Below, in pieces: positions 15,512-24,736 of a DNA stretch of 33,506 nucleotides. The translations under genes were made by a program, and so were the position numbers. The notes beneath the pieces are model-generated. The model ran no database searches. It saw only the letters and a program-made list of their open reading frames with translations, and had not been told where the DNA came from. The stretch comes from an uncultured Sutterella sp. (lineage in GTDB: Bacteria; Pseudomonadota; Gammaproteobacteria; Burkholderiales; Burkholderiaceae_F): assembly GCA_949287305.1 (NCBI GenBank), contig CASEFX010000005.1, forward strand, positions 1-33,506, written 5' to 3'. Within the stretch, counting starts at the first letter, position 1. The number at the start of each line of letters is the position of its first letter.

Positions 15512-16492
15512 TTACTCACCGAAGGTCGCCCGCCAGGCGGCGCGGAGCACTTCGGGACCGTGCGTCGCGAAGCTCTTCGGGTCCGACAAGAAGCGACGCC
15601 AGAGCCGCGCGCCCGGGAGCCCCTGAGGAAGGCCCATCATGTGGCGCGCCGTCGCGCGAACGACCATCAGATCGCCCTGCCAGGCGCCTTCAAGGTATTC
15701 CGTCATGCGCTCGACGACTTCAAGGCGCGTGATCGTGGAAGGTTCCTCCCCGTAGAGCGCCTCGTCCACCTTCGTCAAAAGCCAGGGATCATGATAGGCG
15801 GCGCGTCCGAGCATCACGCCGTCGACGCCATCAATGATGCGCTTTTGGGATTCCTCGATCGAGGCGATCGCGCCGTTTACGACGATCGTCGCGTCGGGAA
15901 AGTCGCGCTTCAACTGCGGCGCGTATTCGGGACGAAGGGGCGGAATCTCGCGGTTTTCCTTGGGACTCAGCCCCTGAAGCCACGCGGAGCGCGTATGGAC
16001 GATGAAAACGCGCGTACCCGCCTCGTAGAGCGTTCCCACGAAGTCGCGCACGAACCCGTAGTCGTCTCGACCGTCGACCCCCACGCGGTGCTTCACGGTG
16101 ACGGGCTTGTCGGTGGCGTCCCGCATGGCGGCGAGGCACTCCGCGACGAGCGGCGCGTCGAGCATGAGAGAAGCCCCGAAGGCGCCCTTTTGCACGCGCT
16201 CGCTCGGACACCCGCAGTTGAGGTTGTATTCGTCGTAGCCGTAGGCAACGGCCACGGCGACGCTCTTTCGAAGCGCCTCCGGGTCGGATCCGCCCAGCTG
16301 CAGCGCGACGGGATGTTCGCAGGCGTTGAAACCGAGGAGCTTATCCTGATCCCCGTGGAGAATCGCGCCCGTCGTCACCATTTCGGTGTAGAGCCGCGCA
16401 CGGCGCGAGAGCGTCCGGTGAAAGACGCGGCAGTGCCGGTCCGTCCAGTCGAGCATGGGCGCCACCGTAAAGCGCCAGTCGGTGTTCGTCAT
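15512..16492 (-). CDS. dusA: tRNA-dihydrouridine(20/20a) synthase
   Basis: DusA reduces uridine 20 and 20a in the D-loop of tRNAs, using FMN and NADPH. The start TVAPMLDWTDRHCR (residues 9-22) is the DusA form of the Dus motif. The catalytic cysteine is Cys95 in NLNCGCPSERVQ. TVKHRVGVDG, VHTRSAWLQGLSPKENR and the C-terminal ARHMMGLPQGLPGARLWRR are further DusA-type segments. The 326-residue length fits. The ATG at 16492 is the only sensible start, but it has no Shine-Dalgarno sequence: nine T residues immediately precede it, and a terminator hairpin ends about 20 nt upstream. Expression may therefore depend on readthrough from typA-ychJ or on a leaderless-type start (inference). Confidence 0.95.
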   Translation of the reverse strand: MTNTDWRFTVAPMLDWTDRHCRVFHRTLSRRARLYTEMVTTGAILHGDQDKLLGFNACEHPVALQLGGSDPEALRKSVAVAVAYGYDEYNLNCGCPSERVQKGAFGASLMLDAPLVAECLAAMRDATDKPVTVKHRVGVDGRDDYGFVRDFVGTLYEAGTRVFIVHTRSAWLQGLSPKENREIPPLRPEYAPQLKRDFPDATIVVNGAIASIEESQKRIIDGVDGVMLGRAAYHDPWLLTKVDEALYGEEPSTITRLEVVERMTEYLEGAWQGDLMVVRATARHMMGLPQGLPGARLWRRFLSDPKSFATHGPEVLRAAWRATFGE

Positions 16493-16511
16493 AAAAAAAA
16501 ATCGTTTCGTA

Positions 16512-16548
16512 AGAAAAAAGGCTCGGGCGGTGCGCACCGTCGAGCCTT
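16512..16548 (-). terminator. Terminator between ychJ and dusA
   Basis: On the minus strand AAGGCTCG pairs with CGAGCCTT, with an inner GGTGCGCACC dyad, and TTTTT plus CTT follow. It should end the typA-ychJ transcript shortly before the dusA start. Confidence 0.8.
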
Positions 16549-16569
16549 CGGCAAGGGAAAAAAGCGTTT

Positions 16570-16989
16570 TCAGACCGTCTCGTCGGGTTCGAGCGCCCGA
16601 ACGTAGACCCAGCGGCCGTCCGTCTTTCGAAAGAGACTGCGCTCGGTCAAGCGCATCGCGCCCTGCGAGGTGCGGGCCGTGGCCGTGAAGGTCACTTCGC
16701 CCGTTTGAGCGTCCGCCGACACGGGCTTTGCGTCGGTCACCCGGAGCGAAATCCACTTCGGACGCGCATCGCCCTCTTCAAAGAGAACGGCGGGGCGCGT
16801 CGCTTCGTCCCAGGTGGCAAGGACGTAGTCGTCGTTGCCGAGGGCGTAGGCCGTGTAGCGGCTTCGCATGAGGGCTTCGGGCGTCGGCGCCGCGGCCGCT
16901 CCCGAGAGGAACGGTCCGCAGCACTCGTCGAGGCTTCGCCCCGATCCGCAGGGACAGGGCGAAGACAAGGCGGTCTTTTTGCGCTTCAC
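16570..16989 (-). CDS. YchJ family SEC-C metal-binding protein (UPF0225)
   Basis: A 139-residue member of the YchJ group. The N-terminal SEC-C motif PCPCGSGRSLDECCG (residues 11-25) supplies three or four cysteines for zinc. The rest is the NTF2-like YchJ domain, recognisable by PEALMRSRYTAYALGNDDYVLATW (in part, 37-60), WISLRV and GEVTFTA. Function is not established; SEC-C motifs elsewhere bind zinc and protein partners such as SecB. It starts at a GTG two bases after the typA stop codon, so translation is probably coupled to typA. The family's usual length is about 130-160 residues. Confidence 0.9.
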   Translation of the reverse strand: MKRKKTALSSPCPCGSGRSLDECCGPFLSGAAAAPTPEALMRSRYTAYALGNDDYVLATWDEATRPAVLFEEGDARPKWISLRVTDAKPVSADAQTGEVTFTATARTSQGAMRLTERSLFRKTDGRWVYVRALEPDETV

Positions 16990-16991
16990 GA

Positions 16992-18839
16992 TCAGCCGCC
17001 GAACTCGTTTTGTTCCTGACGGGCCGCGCGCTTGCGCTCGAAGTCCTTCAGGTAGCGCTTGCGCAGACGGATCGAATGCGGCGTGATTTCCACGAGTTCG
17101 TCGTCGTTGATGAATTCCACGGCCATTTCGAGCGTGAGCTTGACGGGCGGAACGAGGCGGATCGCTTCGTCGGTGCCCGAGGCGCGGATGTTCGTCAACT
17201 GCTTACCCTTGATCGGGTTCACGACGATGTCGTTTTCACGCGAGTGTTCGCCGATGATCATGCCTTCGTAGAGCTTGTCGCCCGGGCTCACGAAGAGGCG
17301 GCCGCGTTCCTGGATCTTCCAGAGGGCGTAGGCCACGGCTTCGCCGTCGTCCTGCGAGATGATGACGCCCGAGCGGCGTTCGCCCACGTCGCCGTGCTTG
17401 ATGGGACCGTATTCGTCAAAGACGTGGCTCATGATGCCCGTGCCGCGGCACATCGTCATGAAGAGGCTCTGGAAGCCGATGAGGCCGCGGGCCGGAATGC
17501 GGTATTCGAGACGCACGCGGCCCTTGCCGTCGGGCTGCATGTCCTGCAGATCGCCCTTGCGGCGGCCGAGTTCTTCCATGACGGCGCCCTGGTGTTCTTC
17601 TTCGACGTCGACCGTGAGGAGTTCATAGGGTTCGAGCTTGACGCCGTCGACTTCCTTCAAGAGCACGCGCGGACGCGAAACGGCGAGTTCATAGCCTTCG
17701 CGGCGCATGTTTTCGAGAAGAATCGTGAGGTGGAGTTCGCCGCGACCGGCGACTTCCCAGACGGTTTCGTCGGCGGTCGGACGAACGCGCATGGCGACGT
17801 TCGACTTGAGTTCGCGCTCGAGACGTTCGCGGATCTGACGGCTCGTCACGAACTTCCCTTCGCGGCCGGCCAAGGGCGAGGAATTCACCTGGAAGTTCAT
17901 CGTGAGGGTCGGTTCGTCGACCTTGAGCATCGGCAGGGCTTCAGGCTGCTGCAGATCCGTGATCGTCGTGCCGATCGCGAGTTCTTCAATGCCGTTCACG
18001 AGAATGATGTCGCCCGCTTCGGCTTCGTCGACGAGCTGACGGTCCAGGCCCTGGAACTTCAGGATCTGATTGACCTTCACGCGGCGCGGCGTGTCGTCGG
18101 GGCCGTTCATGATGGCGACTTCCATGTTCGGGCGGATGCGGCCGCGGTGCACGCGGCCCACGCCGATCTTGCCCACGTAGCTCGAGTAGTCGAGCGAGCA
18201 GATCTGGAGCTGCAGAGGACCGTCGGGATCGTCGTCGCGGACCGGAACGTACTTGATGACCGTGTCGAAGACGGCGCGCATGTCGCCGATCTTCTTCAGT
18301 TCTTCGACGTCGTCCGTGAGGCCCGCGTAGCCATTGAGGGCCGAGGCGTAGATCACCGGGAAGTCGAGCTGCTCTTCGGTGGCGCCGAGCTTGTCGAAGA
18401 GGTCGAAGGTCTGATTGATGACCCAGTCGGGACGGGCGCCCGGACGGTCAATCTTGTTAACGACCACGATCGGCTTCAAACCGAGGGCCAGGGCCTTGCG
18501 CGTCACGAAGCGCGTCTGCGGCATCGGGCCTTCCACGGCGTCGACGAGCAGAAGAACGCCGTCGACCATCGAGAGAACGCGTTCGACTTCGCCGCCGAAG
18601 TCCGCGTGCCCCGGGGTGTCGATGATGTTGATGTGGGTCCCCATGTAGTCGACCGCGCAGTTCTTGGCGAGAATCGTGATCCCGCGTTCGCGTTCGAGGT
18701 CGTTGGAGTCCATCACACGTTCGGCCACCTGCTGATTGTCACGGAAGGTGCCCGCGCACTGCAGAAGGCGGTCCACCATCGTGGTCTTGCCGTGGTCAAC
18801 GTGCGCAATGATTGCAATATTTCGAATGGCTCGAGTCAT
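16992..18839 (-). CDS. typA: Ribosome-associated GTPase TypA/BipA
   Basis: TypA (BipA) is a translational GTPase of the EF-G family. It binds the ribosome and supports 50S assembly and growth under cold or stress. The G domain starts at once with AHVDHGKTT (residues 11-19), then [16 protein letters not shown] and [13 protein letters not shown]. The EF-G-like domains II, III and V follow, and the C-terminal BipA-specific region contains [19 protein letters not shown] and [30 protein letters not shown] (segments). At 615 residues it matches the usual 600-610. The ATG at 18839 was chosen because [13 protein letters not shown] is the family start. An upstream in-frame extension is not homologous. 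A good TATAAT lies 40 bp upstream. Confidence 0.97.
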   Translation of the reverse strand: MTRAIRNIAIIAHVDHGKTTMVDRLLQCAGTFRDNQQVAERVMDSNDLERERGITILAKNCAVDYMGTHINIIDTPGHADFGGEVERVLSMVDGVLLLVDAVEGPMPQTRFVTRKALALGLKPIVVVNKIDRPGARPDWVINQTFDLFDKLGATEEQLDFPVIYASALNGYAGLTDDVEELKKIGDMRAVFDTVIKYVPVRDDDPDGPLQLQICSLDYSSYVGKIGVGRVHRGRIRPNMEVAIMNGPDDTPRRVKVNQILKFQGLDRQLVDEAEAGDIILVNGIEELAIGTTITDLQQPEALPMLKVDEPTLTMNFQVNSSPLAGREGKFVTSRQIRERLERELKSNVAMRVRPTADETVWEVAGRGELHLTILLENMRREGYELAVSRPRVLLKEVDGVKLEPYELLTVDVEEEHQGAVMEELGRRKGDLQDMQPDGKGRVRLEYRIPARGLIGFQSLFMTMCRGTGIMSHVFDEYGPIKHGDVGERRSGVIISQDDGEAVAYALWKIQERGRLFVSPGDKLYEGMIIGEHSRENDIVVNPIKGKQLTNIRASGTDEAIRLVPPVKLTLEMAVEFINDDELVEITPHSIRLRKRYLKDFERKRAARQEQNEFGG

Positions 18840-18879
18840 TGTCGTAATAAAAAGAACTCGGTGGAAAAAATTCGATCCG

Positions 18880-18908
18880 ATTATACGCTCACGCTTGAGC
18901 GAGCAAAC
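18880..18908 (-). promoter_or_regulatory. typA promoter overlapping the end of truB
   Basis: A perfect TATAAT on the minus strand (18885 to 18880) precedes typA. The -35 is weak: GTTTGC with a 17-bp spacer, or TTGCTC with a 15-bp spacer. The spacer contains the dyad GCTCA-CGCT-TGAGC at 18887-18900, which also spans the truB stop codon. Confidence 0.55.
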
Positions 18909-19797
18909 GGACGGGGTGCAGCGTTCCGCGCTCATCGGTGCGCGCCGTGCCGAGGAGTTCCCCCGCGGCGTAGACGCGAAGAAGATCGATCGAGCGGGGA
19001 CTCCCGAGCGCGATGCGCTGGCCGTGTCGGAAGCGATCGGCGTCGGGGGCCGAGAGTTCAATGCGGGGCAGCGTCGAAAGCAAGCGGTCGACGGGCGAGA
19101 GAAGCGCGCGGGCTTCGTCCGTCGTCGCCTTTTCGAGGGCCTCCCACGAGACCGCCTCGTCGATCGTGAGGTCGCCCACGCCCGTGCGGCGAAGCGTCCT
19201 CAGATGCGCCCCCACGCCGAGCGCGCGGCCGATGTCTTCGGCGAGCACCCGAATGTAGGTTCCCTTCGAGACGAGCGTCTTCATGGTGAAGAAGACCCCG
19301 TCGGCCGTCGACTCCCAGTCGGAGACCGTGAGCTCGTGAATCGTCACGCGGCGGCGTTCGCGCTCGACCGTTTCGCCGCGTCGGGCGATCTCATAAAGAC
19401 ACTCGCCGTCGCGCTTCAGGGCCGAATACATCGGGGGAATCTGTTCGATCTCCCCGCGAAAACAATCCAACACTCCTTCGAGGTCGGCGAACGTGAGGTG
19501 CGAGGCGTCGGCCCGCGCCGTCACTTCGCCCTCTGCGTCGCCCGTCGCGGTTTCAACGCCCAGCATGACGCGCGCTTCGTAGCGCTTCTCCGCATGAAGG
19601 AGGTCGGCCGAAAACTTCGTGGCGTTTCCGAAGCAAAGGGGCAAGAGCCCCGTCGCGAGCGGGTCGAGCGTGCCCGTGTGCCCGGCCTTTTGGGCGTTCA
19701 AGAGGCGTCGCACCGTCTGGAGCGCCCGATTGCTCGAGAGCCCCAGCGGTTTGTCGAGGAGCATCACTCCGTCGACGGCATCACCGCGGCGCCGCAT
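18889..19797 (-). CDS. truB: tRNA pseudouridine(55) synthase
   Basis: TruB makes the universal pseudouridine at position 55 in the T-loop of tRNAs and also acts as a tRNA chaperone. The catalytic Asp45 is in HTGTLDPLATGLL. GVMLLDKPLGLSSN at 10-23, AEKRYEARVMLG, IPPMYSALKRDGE and KGTYIRVLAEDIG are the other family segments. A C-terminal PUA-like part completes the 302 residues. The ATG lies 3 bp after the rbfA stop codon, so it is the last gene of the rimP-nusA-infB-rbfA-truB operon in the conserved order. Confidence 0.97.
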   Translation of the reverse strand: MRRRGDAVDGVMLLDKPLGLSSNRALQTVRRLLNAQKAGHTGTLDPLATGLLPLCFGNATKFSADLLHAEKRYEARVMLGVETATGDAEGEVTARADASHLTFADLEGVLDCFRGEIEQIPPMYSALKRDGECLYEIARRGETVERERRRVTIHELTVSDWESTADGVFFTMKTLVSKGTYIRVLAEDIGRALGVGAHLRTLRRTGVGDLTIDEAVSWEALEKATTDEARALLSPVDRLLSTLPRIELSAPDADRFRHGQRIALGSPRSIDLLRVYAAGELLGTARTDERGTLHPVRLLAQA

Positions 19798-19800
19798 CGC

Positions 19801-20169
19801 TCAACGCTCCCCTTCGGGCGGCGTCGTCTTCATCGCCTCGCGGATGAGGGCGTCCATCGCGAAGCCGCGCTCGACGCTCTCGTCGATCGTGAAGTGAAGC
19901 GTCGGAACCGTGTGGATCGTGAGACGGCGAAAGAGGATGTTGCGAAGCATCCCGGCCGCGTTGTTGAGGCCCTCGGCGCAGGCTTCGGGGTCGCTGCCCA
20001 ACACCGTGAAGTAGACCTTCGCGTGCGCGTAGTCGGGCGTAATGTCGCAGCCCGTGATCGTGACGAGTCCGACGCGCGGATCGTGCACTTCCTTGGGGAT
20101 GAGCTGGGCCAAATCCTTGGCGATCTGGTCGGCCACTCGGAGCGAGCGGCCCGGCTTTTTGGGTTTCAT
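19801..20169 (-). CDS. rbfA: Ribosome-binding factor A
   Basis: RbfA binds the 30S subunit and helps mature the 5' end of 16S rRNA, and is needed in the cold. The 122-residue protein has the KH-like fold pattern: RVADQIAKDLAQLI, DPRVGLVTITGCDITPDYAHAKVYFTVLG (segments within residues 30-58), LRNILFRRLTIHTVPTLHF and the C-terminal DESVERGFAMDALI. The ATG at 20169 lies only about 14 nt after the hairpin that appears to terminate the infB transcript, so part of its expression may depend on readthrough. It is followed 3 bp later by truB. Confidence 0.96.
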   Translation of the reverse strand: MKPKKPGRSLRVADQIAKDLAQLIPKEVHDPRVGLVTITGCDITPDYAHAKVYFTVLGSDPEACAEGLNNAAGMLRNILFRRLTIHTVPTLHFTIDESVERGFAMDALIREAMKTTPPEGER

Positions 20170-20184
20170 AAAACTACGAATCCA

Positions 20185-20220
20185 GAGAAAAGGGACCCGC
20201 GCGAAGCCGCGCGGGTTCCC
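20185..20220 (-). terminator. Terminator-like hairpin between infB and rbfA
   Basis: On the minus strand GGGAACCCGCGCG pairs with CGCGCGGGTCCC (one bulged A) around a 4-nt loop, followed by TTTTCTCT. It starts 10 nt after the infB stop and ends close to the rbfA start, so it looks like an attenuator inside the operon. Confidence 0.75.
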
Positions 20221-20229
20221 GGAGAGGAT

Positions 20230-23067
20230 TTAGAGCGTACGGGCCACTTCCGTGACTTCGAACACTTCGAGCTGATCGAGCTCGCGGATGTCGTCGTAGC
20301 CCTTCAGCGAAAGACCGCACTCCATGCCGGCCTTGACTTCGCGGACGTCGTCCTTGAAGTGCTTGAGCGAGGCGAGTTCGCCCGTCCACACCACGACGTT
20401 GTCGCGAAGGAGGCGAACCATGGCGCTGCGGCGGATGAGGCCTTCGAGCACGCGGCAGCCCGCGATGTTGCCGACCTTCGGCACGCGAATGATCTGACGG
20501 ATTTCGACGAGACCCAACGGCGTTTCGCGCTTTTCGGGCGAGAGCATGCCGCCCAGGGCCGCCTTCACGTCATCCACGGCGTCGTAGATGATGTTGTAGT
20601 AGCGGATGTCGATGCCTTCGGTTTCGGCAAGCTTGCGGGCGAGCGCGTCGGCACGCACGTTGAAGCCGATGATGACGGCCTTCGAAGCCGAGGCGAGGTT
20701 CACGTCGGATTCGCTGATGCCGCCCACGGCCGCATGCACGACCGAGACGCGGACTTCGTCGTTCGAGAGCTTCGTGAGCGCGTGGATGAGCGCTTCCTGC
20801 GAACCCTGAACGTCGGCCTTGATGATGAGGGGAAGGGTCTTGACTTCGCCCTCGCCCACGTCGGCAAAGAGGTTCGCGAGGTTCGTCGCATGCGCCTTGG
20901 CGAGCTTGACGTCGCGGTACTTCCCTTGACGGAAGAGCGCGATTTCGCGGGCCTTGCGTTCGTCGTTCAAAACGATCACTTCGTCGCCCGCGTGCGGCAC
21001 GCCCGAGAGACCCTGGATTTCGACCGGGATCGACGGCCCCGCCGTGTTCTGGGCCTTGCCCATTTCGTTGATCATCGCGCGCACGCGGCCGAATTCGGCG
21101 CCCACGAGGACGATGTCGCCGCGATGGAGCGTACCCGACTGCACGAGGATGGACGCGACCGGACCGCGGCCCTTGTCAAGGCGCGATTCGATGACGAGAC
21201 CGCGCGCCGGACCTTCGACCGGAGCCTTGAGTTCGAGCATTTCGGCCTGCAGAAGGACGTTTTCAAGAAGTTCGTCCACGCCCTGGCCGGTCTTGGCGGA
21301 CACGGGGCAGAAGGGAACGTCGCCGCCCCATTCTTCCGGCATCACGTCGTTGGCGACCAATTCCTGCTTGACGCGTTCGGGATTGGCTTCGGGCTTGTCG
21401 ATCTTGTTGATCGCGACGACCAGGGGAACGCCAGCCGCACGGGCGTGCGAAATGGCTTCCTTCGTCTGCGGCATCACGCCGTCGTCGGCCGCGACCACGA
21501 GAATGACGATGTCGGTCGCCTGCGCACCGCGGGCGCGCATGGCCGTAAAGGCTTCGTGACCCGGGGTGTCGAGGAAGGTGACGATGCCGCGCGGCGTCTT
21601 GACGTGGTAGGCGCCGATGTGCTGCGTAATGCCGCCCGCTTCGCCCGCGGCGACCTTGGCGCGGCGGATGTAGTCGAGAAGCGAGGTCTTGCCGTGGTCG
21701 ACGTGACCCATGATGGTGACGACCGGCGGACGCGGCAGGGCTTCGTAGTCCTGCTTTTCGGCGAGTTCCCCGAGAATCGCTTCGGGATCGTCGGGCTTCG
21801 CGGCGATCGCCTTGTGACCCATTTCCTCGACGACGATCATCGCCGTGTCCTGGTCGAGCATCTGGTTGATCGTCACCATCTGGCCCATCTTCATGAGGGT
21901 CTTGATGACTTCGGTCGCCTTCACGCTCATCTTGTGGGCGAGGTCCGACACCGAAATGGTTTCGGGGACCTGCACCTCACGCACCACGGGTTCCACAGCC
22001 TGCGGCGCCGGTTCGGCGCGGCGGTTGCGGTCCTGGCTGCGGCGGCCGCGCGCGGTGCGCCAGCCGCTCTTTTCCGAAGACTCGTCTTCGCCGCGCGTCT
22101 TCATGCCGCGGCGGCGGTCCTTTTCTTCGCCCCAGCGGTCGTTGCCGGCGTTGCCGCCCTTCTGGCCCTTCTTCTTGTCGGAAGCGTGGGCGGGCTTGGC
22201 GGGACGGGATTCCTGCTGGGCCTTCTTGACGTTCTTGCGCTGCTGCTGTTGCGCGGCCTTCTTTTCCTGTTCGGCCTTGGCGTCGGCGGCGGGCTTCGGA
22301 GCGTCCTTGGGCTTTTCTTCCTTCGGAGCCTTCTTCGCCGTCATGACGCCCGACTTGCGGTTCATCATTTCGCGGATGCGGCGGGCCTCTTCCTCGGCCT
22401 TCTTGCGCGCTTCTTCGCGGCGGCGGGCGTCGGCCTCCATGCGCTTGGCGGTGGCGGCGGCGACTTCGGCTTCGAGCTTGGCCTTTTCGGCTTCGCGGCG
22501 GGCGGCCTTCAGACGCGCTTCGTCGTCGGCGCGGGCGGCCTCTTCCTCGGCGCGCTTCTTGGCGGCTTCCGCTTCGCGGCGGGCCGCTTCGGCGCGCTCT
22601 TCGGCGGCGCGGCGTTCGGCTTCGAGACGCTGACGTTCAGCCTCTTCGGCGGCCTTCTTGCGGGCCTCTTCCTCGGCCTTGCGGCGTTCGGCTTCGCGGG
22701 CTTCCTCTTCGGCGCGGCGCGCGGCTTCGGCACGGGCTTCCGCTTCCATGCGGGCCTGCTCTTCGGCGAGGACCTGGGGGTTCTTCACAAAGACGCGCTT
22801 TCTGCGGACTTCGACCTGAATCGTGTGGGCGCGGCCCGAGGCGTCGTTCTGCTTGATCACGCTCGTTTCCTTGCGCGTCATGCTGATCTTGCGCTCCTGC
22901 TGGGTGCGCTGCGCGCGCAGGCTCTCGAAGAGCCGCGACTTGTCGGCTTCGCTCAGTTCGTCCGTCACGTCGCGCTTGGCGACGCCCGCGGCGCGGAGCT
23001 GTTCGAGAAGGAGCTCCGGAGCGAGCTTGAGTTCGCGGGCGAAATCATTCACCGTTTTACTTGCCAT
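20230..23067 (-). CDS. infB: Translation initiation factor IF-2
   Basis: IF-2 is a GTPase that brings initiator fMet-tRNA to the 30S subunit and promotes subunit joining. The IF2_N domain is at residues 1-52 ([20 protein letters not shown]). A very long charged region from about 100 to 240, rich in AEEEAR-type heptads, should form an extended helix or coiled coil. A flexible basic linker follows. The G domain near residue 452 has [16 protein letters not shown] and NKIDKPEA, followed by domains II, III and the fMet-tRNA-binding C terminus. The total of 945 residues is typical for proteobacteria. The ATG at 23067 was chosen for AAGGAG 10 nt upstream and the family N terminus; an in-frame upstream extension is unlike IF-2. 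Confidence 0.97.
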   Translation of the reverse strand: MASKTVNDFARELKLAPELLLEQLRAAGVAKRDVTDELSEADKSRLFESLRAQRTQQERKISMTRKETSVIKQNDASGRAHTIQVEVRRKRVFVKNPQVLAEEQARMEAEARAEAARRAEEEAREAERRKAEEEARKKAAEEAERQRLEAERRAAEERAEAARREAEAAKKRAEEEAARADDEARLKAARREAEKAKLEAEVAAATAKRMEADARRREEARKKAEEEARRIREMMNRKSGVMTAKKAPKEEKPKDAPKPAADAKAEQEKKAAQQQQRKNVKKAQQESRPAKPAHASDKKKGQKGGNAGNDRWGEEKDRRRGMKTRGEDESSEKSGWRTARGRRSQDRNRRAEPAPQAVEPVVREVQVPETISVSDLAHKMSVKATEVIKTLMKMGQMVTINQMLDQDTAMIVVEEMGHKAIAAKPDDPEAILGELAEKQDYEALPRPPVVTIMGHVDHGKTSLLDYIRRAKVAAGEAGGITQHIGAYHVKTPRGIVTFLDTPGHEAFTAMRARGAQATDIVILVVAADDGVMPQTKEAISHARAAGVPLVVAINKIDKPEANPERVKQELVANDVMPEEWGGDVPFCPVSAKTGQGVDELLENVLLQAEMLELKAPVEGPARGLVIESRLDKGRGPVASILVQSGTLHRGDIVLVGAEFGRVRAMINEMGKAQNTAGPSIPVEIQGLSGVPHAGDEVIVLNDERKAREIALFRQGKYRDVKLAKAHATNLANLFADVGEGEVKTLPLIIKADVQGSQEALIHALTKLSNDEVRVSVVHAAVGGISESDVNLASASKAVIIGFNVRADALARKLAETEGIDIRYYNIIYDAVDDVKAALGGMLSPEKRETPLGLVEIRQIIRVPKVGNIAGCRVLEGLIRRSAMVRLLRDNVVVWTGELASLKHFKDDVREVKAGMECGLSLKGYDDIRELDQLEVFEVTEVARTL

Positions 23068-23083
23068 ATATGTTCTTCTCCTT

Positions 23084-23171
23084 GATGCGGCACCCATTCG
23101 GCGCTCTCGAGCGCCGCCCTGTCCTCCGGGTGGCCAGTGTTGCTTCAACGCTGCGGCCTCAAAGCCGCATC
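23084..23171 (-). promoter_or_regulatory. Structured infB leader
   Basis: On the minus strand GATGCGGC (23171-23164) can pair with GCCGCATC (23091-23084), which directly abuts the AAGGAG ribosome binding site. The same first segment can instead form GCGGC-TTTGAG-GCCGC. A further perfect hairpin, GGCGCTC-GA-GAGCGCC, lies within. No known leader class is recognised. Confidence 0.45.
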
Positions 23172-23185
23172 AGGTCGGGACAAGG

Positions 23186-23223
23186 AAAAAACCAGTTGGG
23201 CGCGTCCCTTCAGAGGACGCGCC
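23186..23223 (-). terminator. Weak terminator-like hairpin between nusA and infB
   Basis: GGCGCGTCC and GGACGCGCC (23223-23215 and 23207-23199) form a 9-bp stem. A T6 run follows only after 7 bases, so it would be inefficient and could attenuate expression of infB. Confidence 0.5.
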
Positions 23224-23236
23224 GCGTATCGATTGC

Positions 23237-24730
23237 TCAGAACCAGCTCGCGCGGGCGGCCATGATGAGCTTCTGCGCGCGTTCCTCTTCGATCCCCGTC
23301 ATTTCAACGAGGTCGTCGGTCGCGAGTTCGCCGAGATCGTCGGCGGTCTTCACGCCGTGGGCGACGAGCTTCGCGGCGAGGTCGTTGTCCATGCCTTCGA
23401 GCTCGATCAGGCCCTTGTCGGCCTGACGGAGGTTTTCTTCGCGGGCGATGGCTTCCGAGAGAAGCTTGTTGCGGGCGCGCTGGCGGAGTTCGTCCACCGT
23501 TTCCGTGTCGAAGGCTTCGATCGCGTGGAGTTCCTTTTCGGGAACGTAGGCGATTTCTTCGATCGAGGAGAAGCCTTCGTCGATGAGGACGTTCGCGGCG
23601 TCTTCGTCGACGTCGAGCTTCGTCATGAACTCTTCGCGGATGCGGGCGACTTCGGCGTCGCGCTTTTCGTTCGCTTCGCTTTCGGTGAGGATGTTGATCT
23701 GCCAGCCCGTGAGTTCGGAGGCGAGACGCACGTTCTGACCGGCGCGGCCGATCGCGACGGCGAGGTTTTCTTCGTCGACGACGACTTCCATCGTGTGGGT
23801 GTCTTCGAGCATCACGATCGAGCGGACCTTGGCCGGTTCGAGAGCGCCCACGACAAACTGCGCGGGATCTTCGTTCCAGAGGACGATGTCGATGCGCTCG
23901 CCGCCGAGTTCGTTCGTGACGGCCGAGACGCGCGAGCCGCGCATGCCGACGCAGGTGCCGATCGGATCGATGCGGCGGTCGCGCGTGTAGACGGCGATCT
24001 TGGCGCGCACGCCCGGATCGCGGGCGGCCGACTTGATTTCGAGGAGGCCTTCTTCGATTTCGGGGACTTCGAGTTCGAAGAGCTTCTTCAAGAACTCGGG
24101 CGAGGTGCGCGAGAGCGTCACCTGCTGGCCCTTCGTCGTTTCGCCGATGCGGTCGACATAGGCGCGCACGCGGTCGCCCGTGCGGATCGATTCGCGCGGA
24201 ATCATCTGATTGCGCGGCAGACGCGCTTCAAGGCGGCCGATTTCGACGATGGCGTCGCCCTTGTCCATGCGCTTCACGGTGCCCGTGACGATCGTTTCGT
24301 TCTTGGCGAGGAATTCCTTCAGGATCTGATCGCGTTCGGCGTCGCGAAGGCGCTGGAGGATGACCTGTTTGGCGTCCTGGGCGAAGCGGCGGCCGGCCGT
24401 GTCGACGTCGATCTTGTCGATTTCGCGTTCGATGAAGTCGCCGGGCTTGGCGTCGGGGAATTCGTCGATGATGTCCGAGAGCATTTCCTGACGGTCGGGT
24501 TCCTGCAGGCCCTCGTCGTCGGCGACGACGAGCCAGCGGCGGGCGGCTTCGAAGGTGCCCGTGTCGCGGTCGACGTGCACGACGATGTCGGCGTCTTCCC
24601 CGGGGAAGCGGGCCTTCTTGACGGCACTCGCAAGCGCCATTTCGAGGACGCCGAAGACGATGCCTTCTTCGACGTTCTTTTCACGAGCCAGAACTTCAAC
24701 GAGTTCGAGCATTTCGCGGCAATTGATCAT
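23237..24730 (-). CDS. nusA: Transcription termination/antitermination factor NusA
   Basis: NusA binds RNA polymerase, modulates pausing and termination, and takes part in rRNA antitermination. The N-terminal domain binds polymerase (residues 1-125). An S1 domain follows with IVTGTVKRMDKGDAIVEIG and VTLSRTSPEFLKKLFELEVPEI (segments), then KH1 and KH2 with PIGTCVGMRGSRVSAVTNELGGERID (in part) and AIGRAGQNVRLASELTGW. Two C-terminal acidic HhH repeats lie around 370-425 and 445-497, the proteobacterial arrangement. The 497-residue length is typical. The ATG at 24730 is 6 bp after the rimP stop, with AAAGGG upstream. Confidence 0.97.
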   Translation of the reverse strand: MINCREMLELVEVLAREKNVEEGIVFGVLEMALASAVKKARFPGEDADIVVHVDRDTGTFEAARRWLVVADDEGLQEPDRQEMLSDIIDEFPDAKPGDFIEREIDKIDVDTAGRRFAQDAKQVILQRLRDAERDQILKEFLAKNETIVTGTVKRMDKGDAIVEIGRLEARLPRNQMIPRESIRTGDRVRAYVDRIGETTKGQQVTLSRTSPEFLKKLFELEVPEIEEGLLEIKSAARDPGVRAKIAVYTRDRRIDPIGTCVGMRGSRVSAVTNELGGERIDIVLWNEDPAQFVVGALEPAKVRSIVMLEDTHTMEVVVDEENLAVAIGRAGQNVRLASELTGWQINILTESEANEKRDAEVARIREEFMTKLDVDEDAANVLIDEGFSSIEEIAYVPEKELHAIEAFDTETVDELRQRARNKLLSEAIAREENLRQADKGLIELEGMDNDLAAKLVAHGVKTADDLGELATDDLVEMTGIEEERAQKLIMAARASWF

Positions 24731-24736
24731 GATGAC

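Noticed and set aside
18736..23085. A 1449-codon open frame on the plus strand
   Set aside because: It runs antisense through truB, rbfA and infB and is produced by GC-rich codon bias. It has no ribosome binding site or family resemblance.
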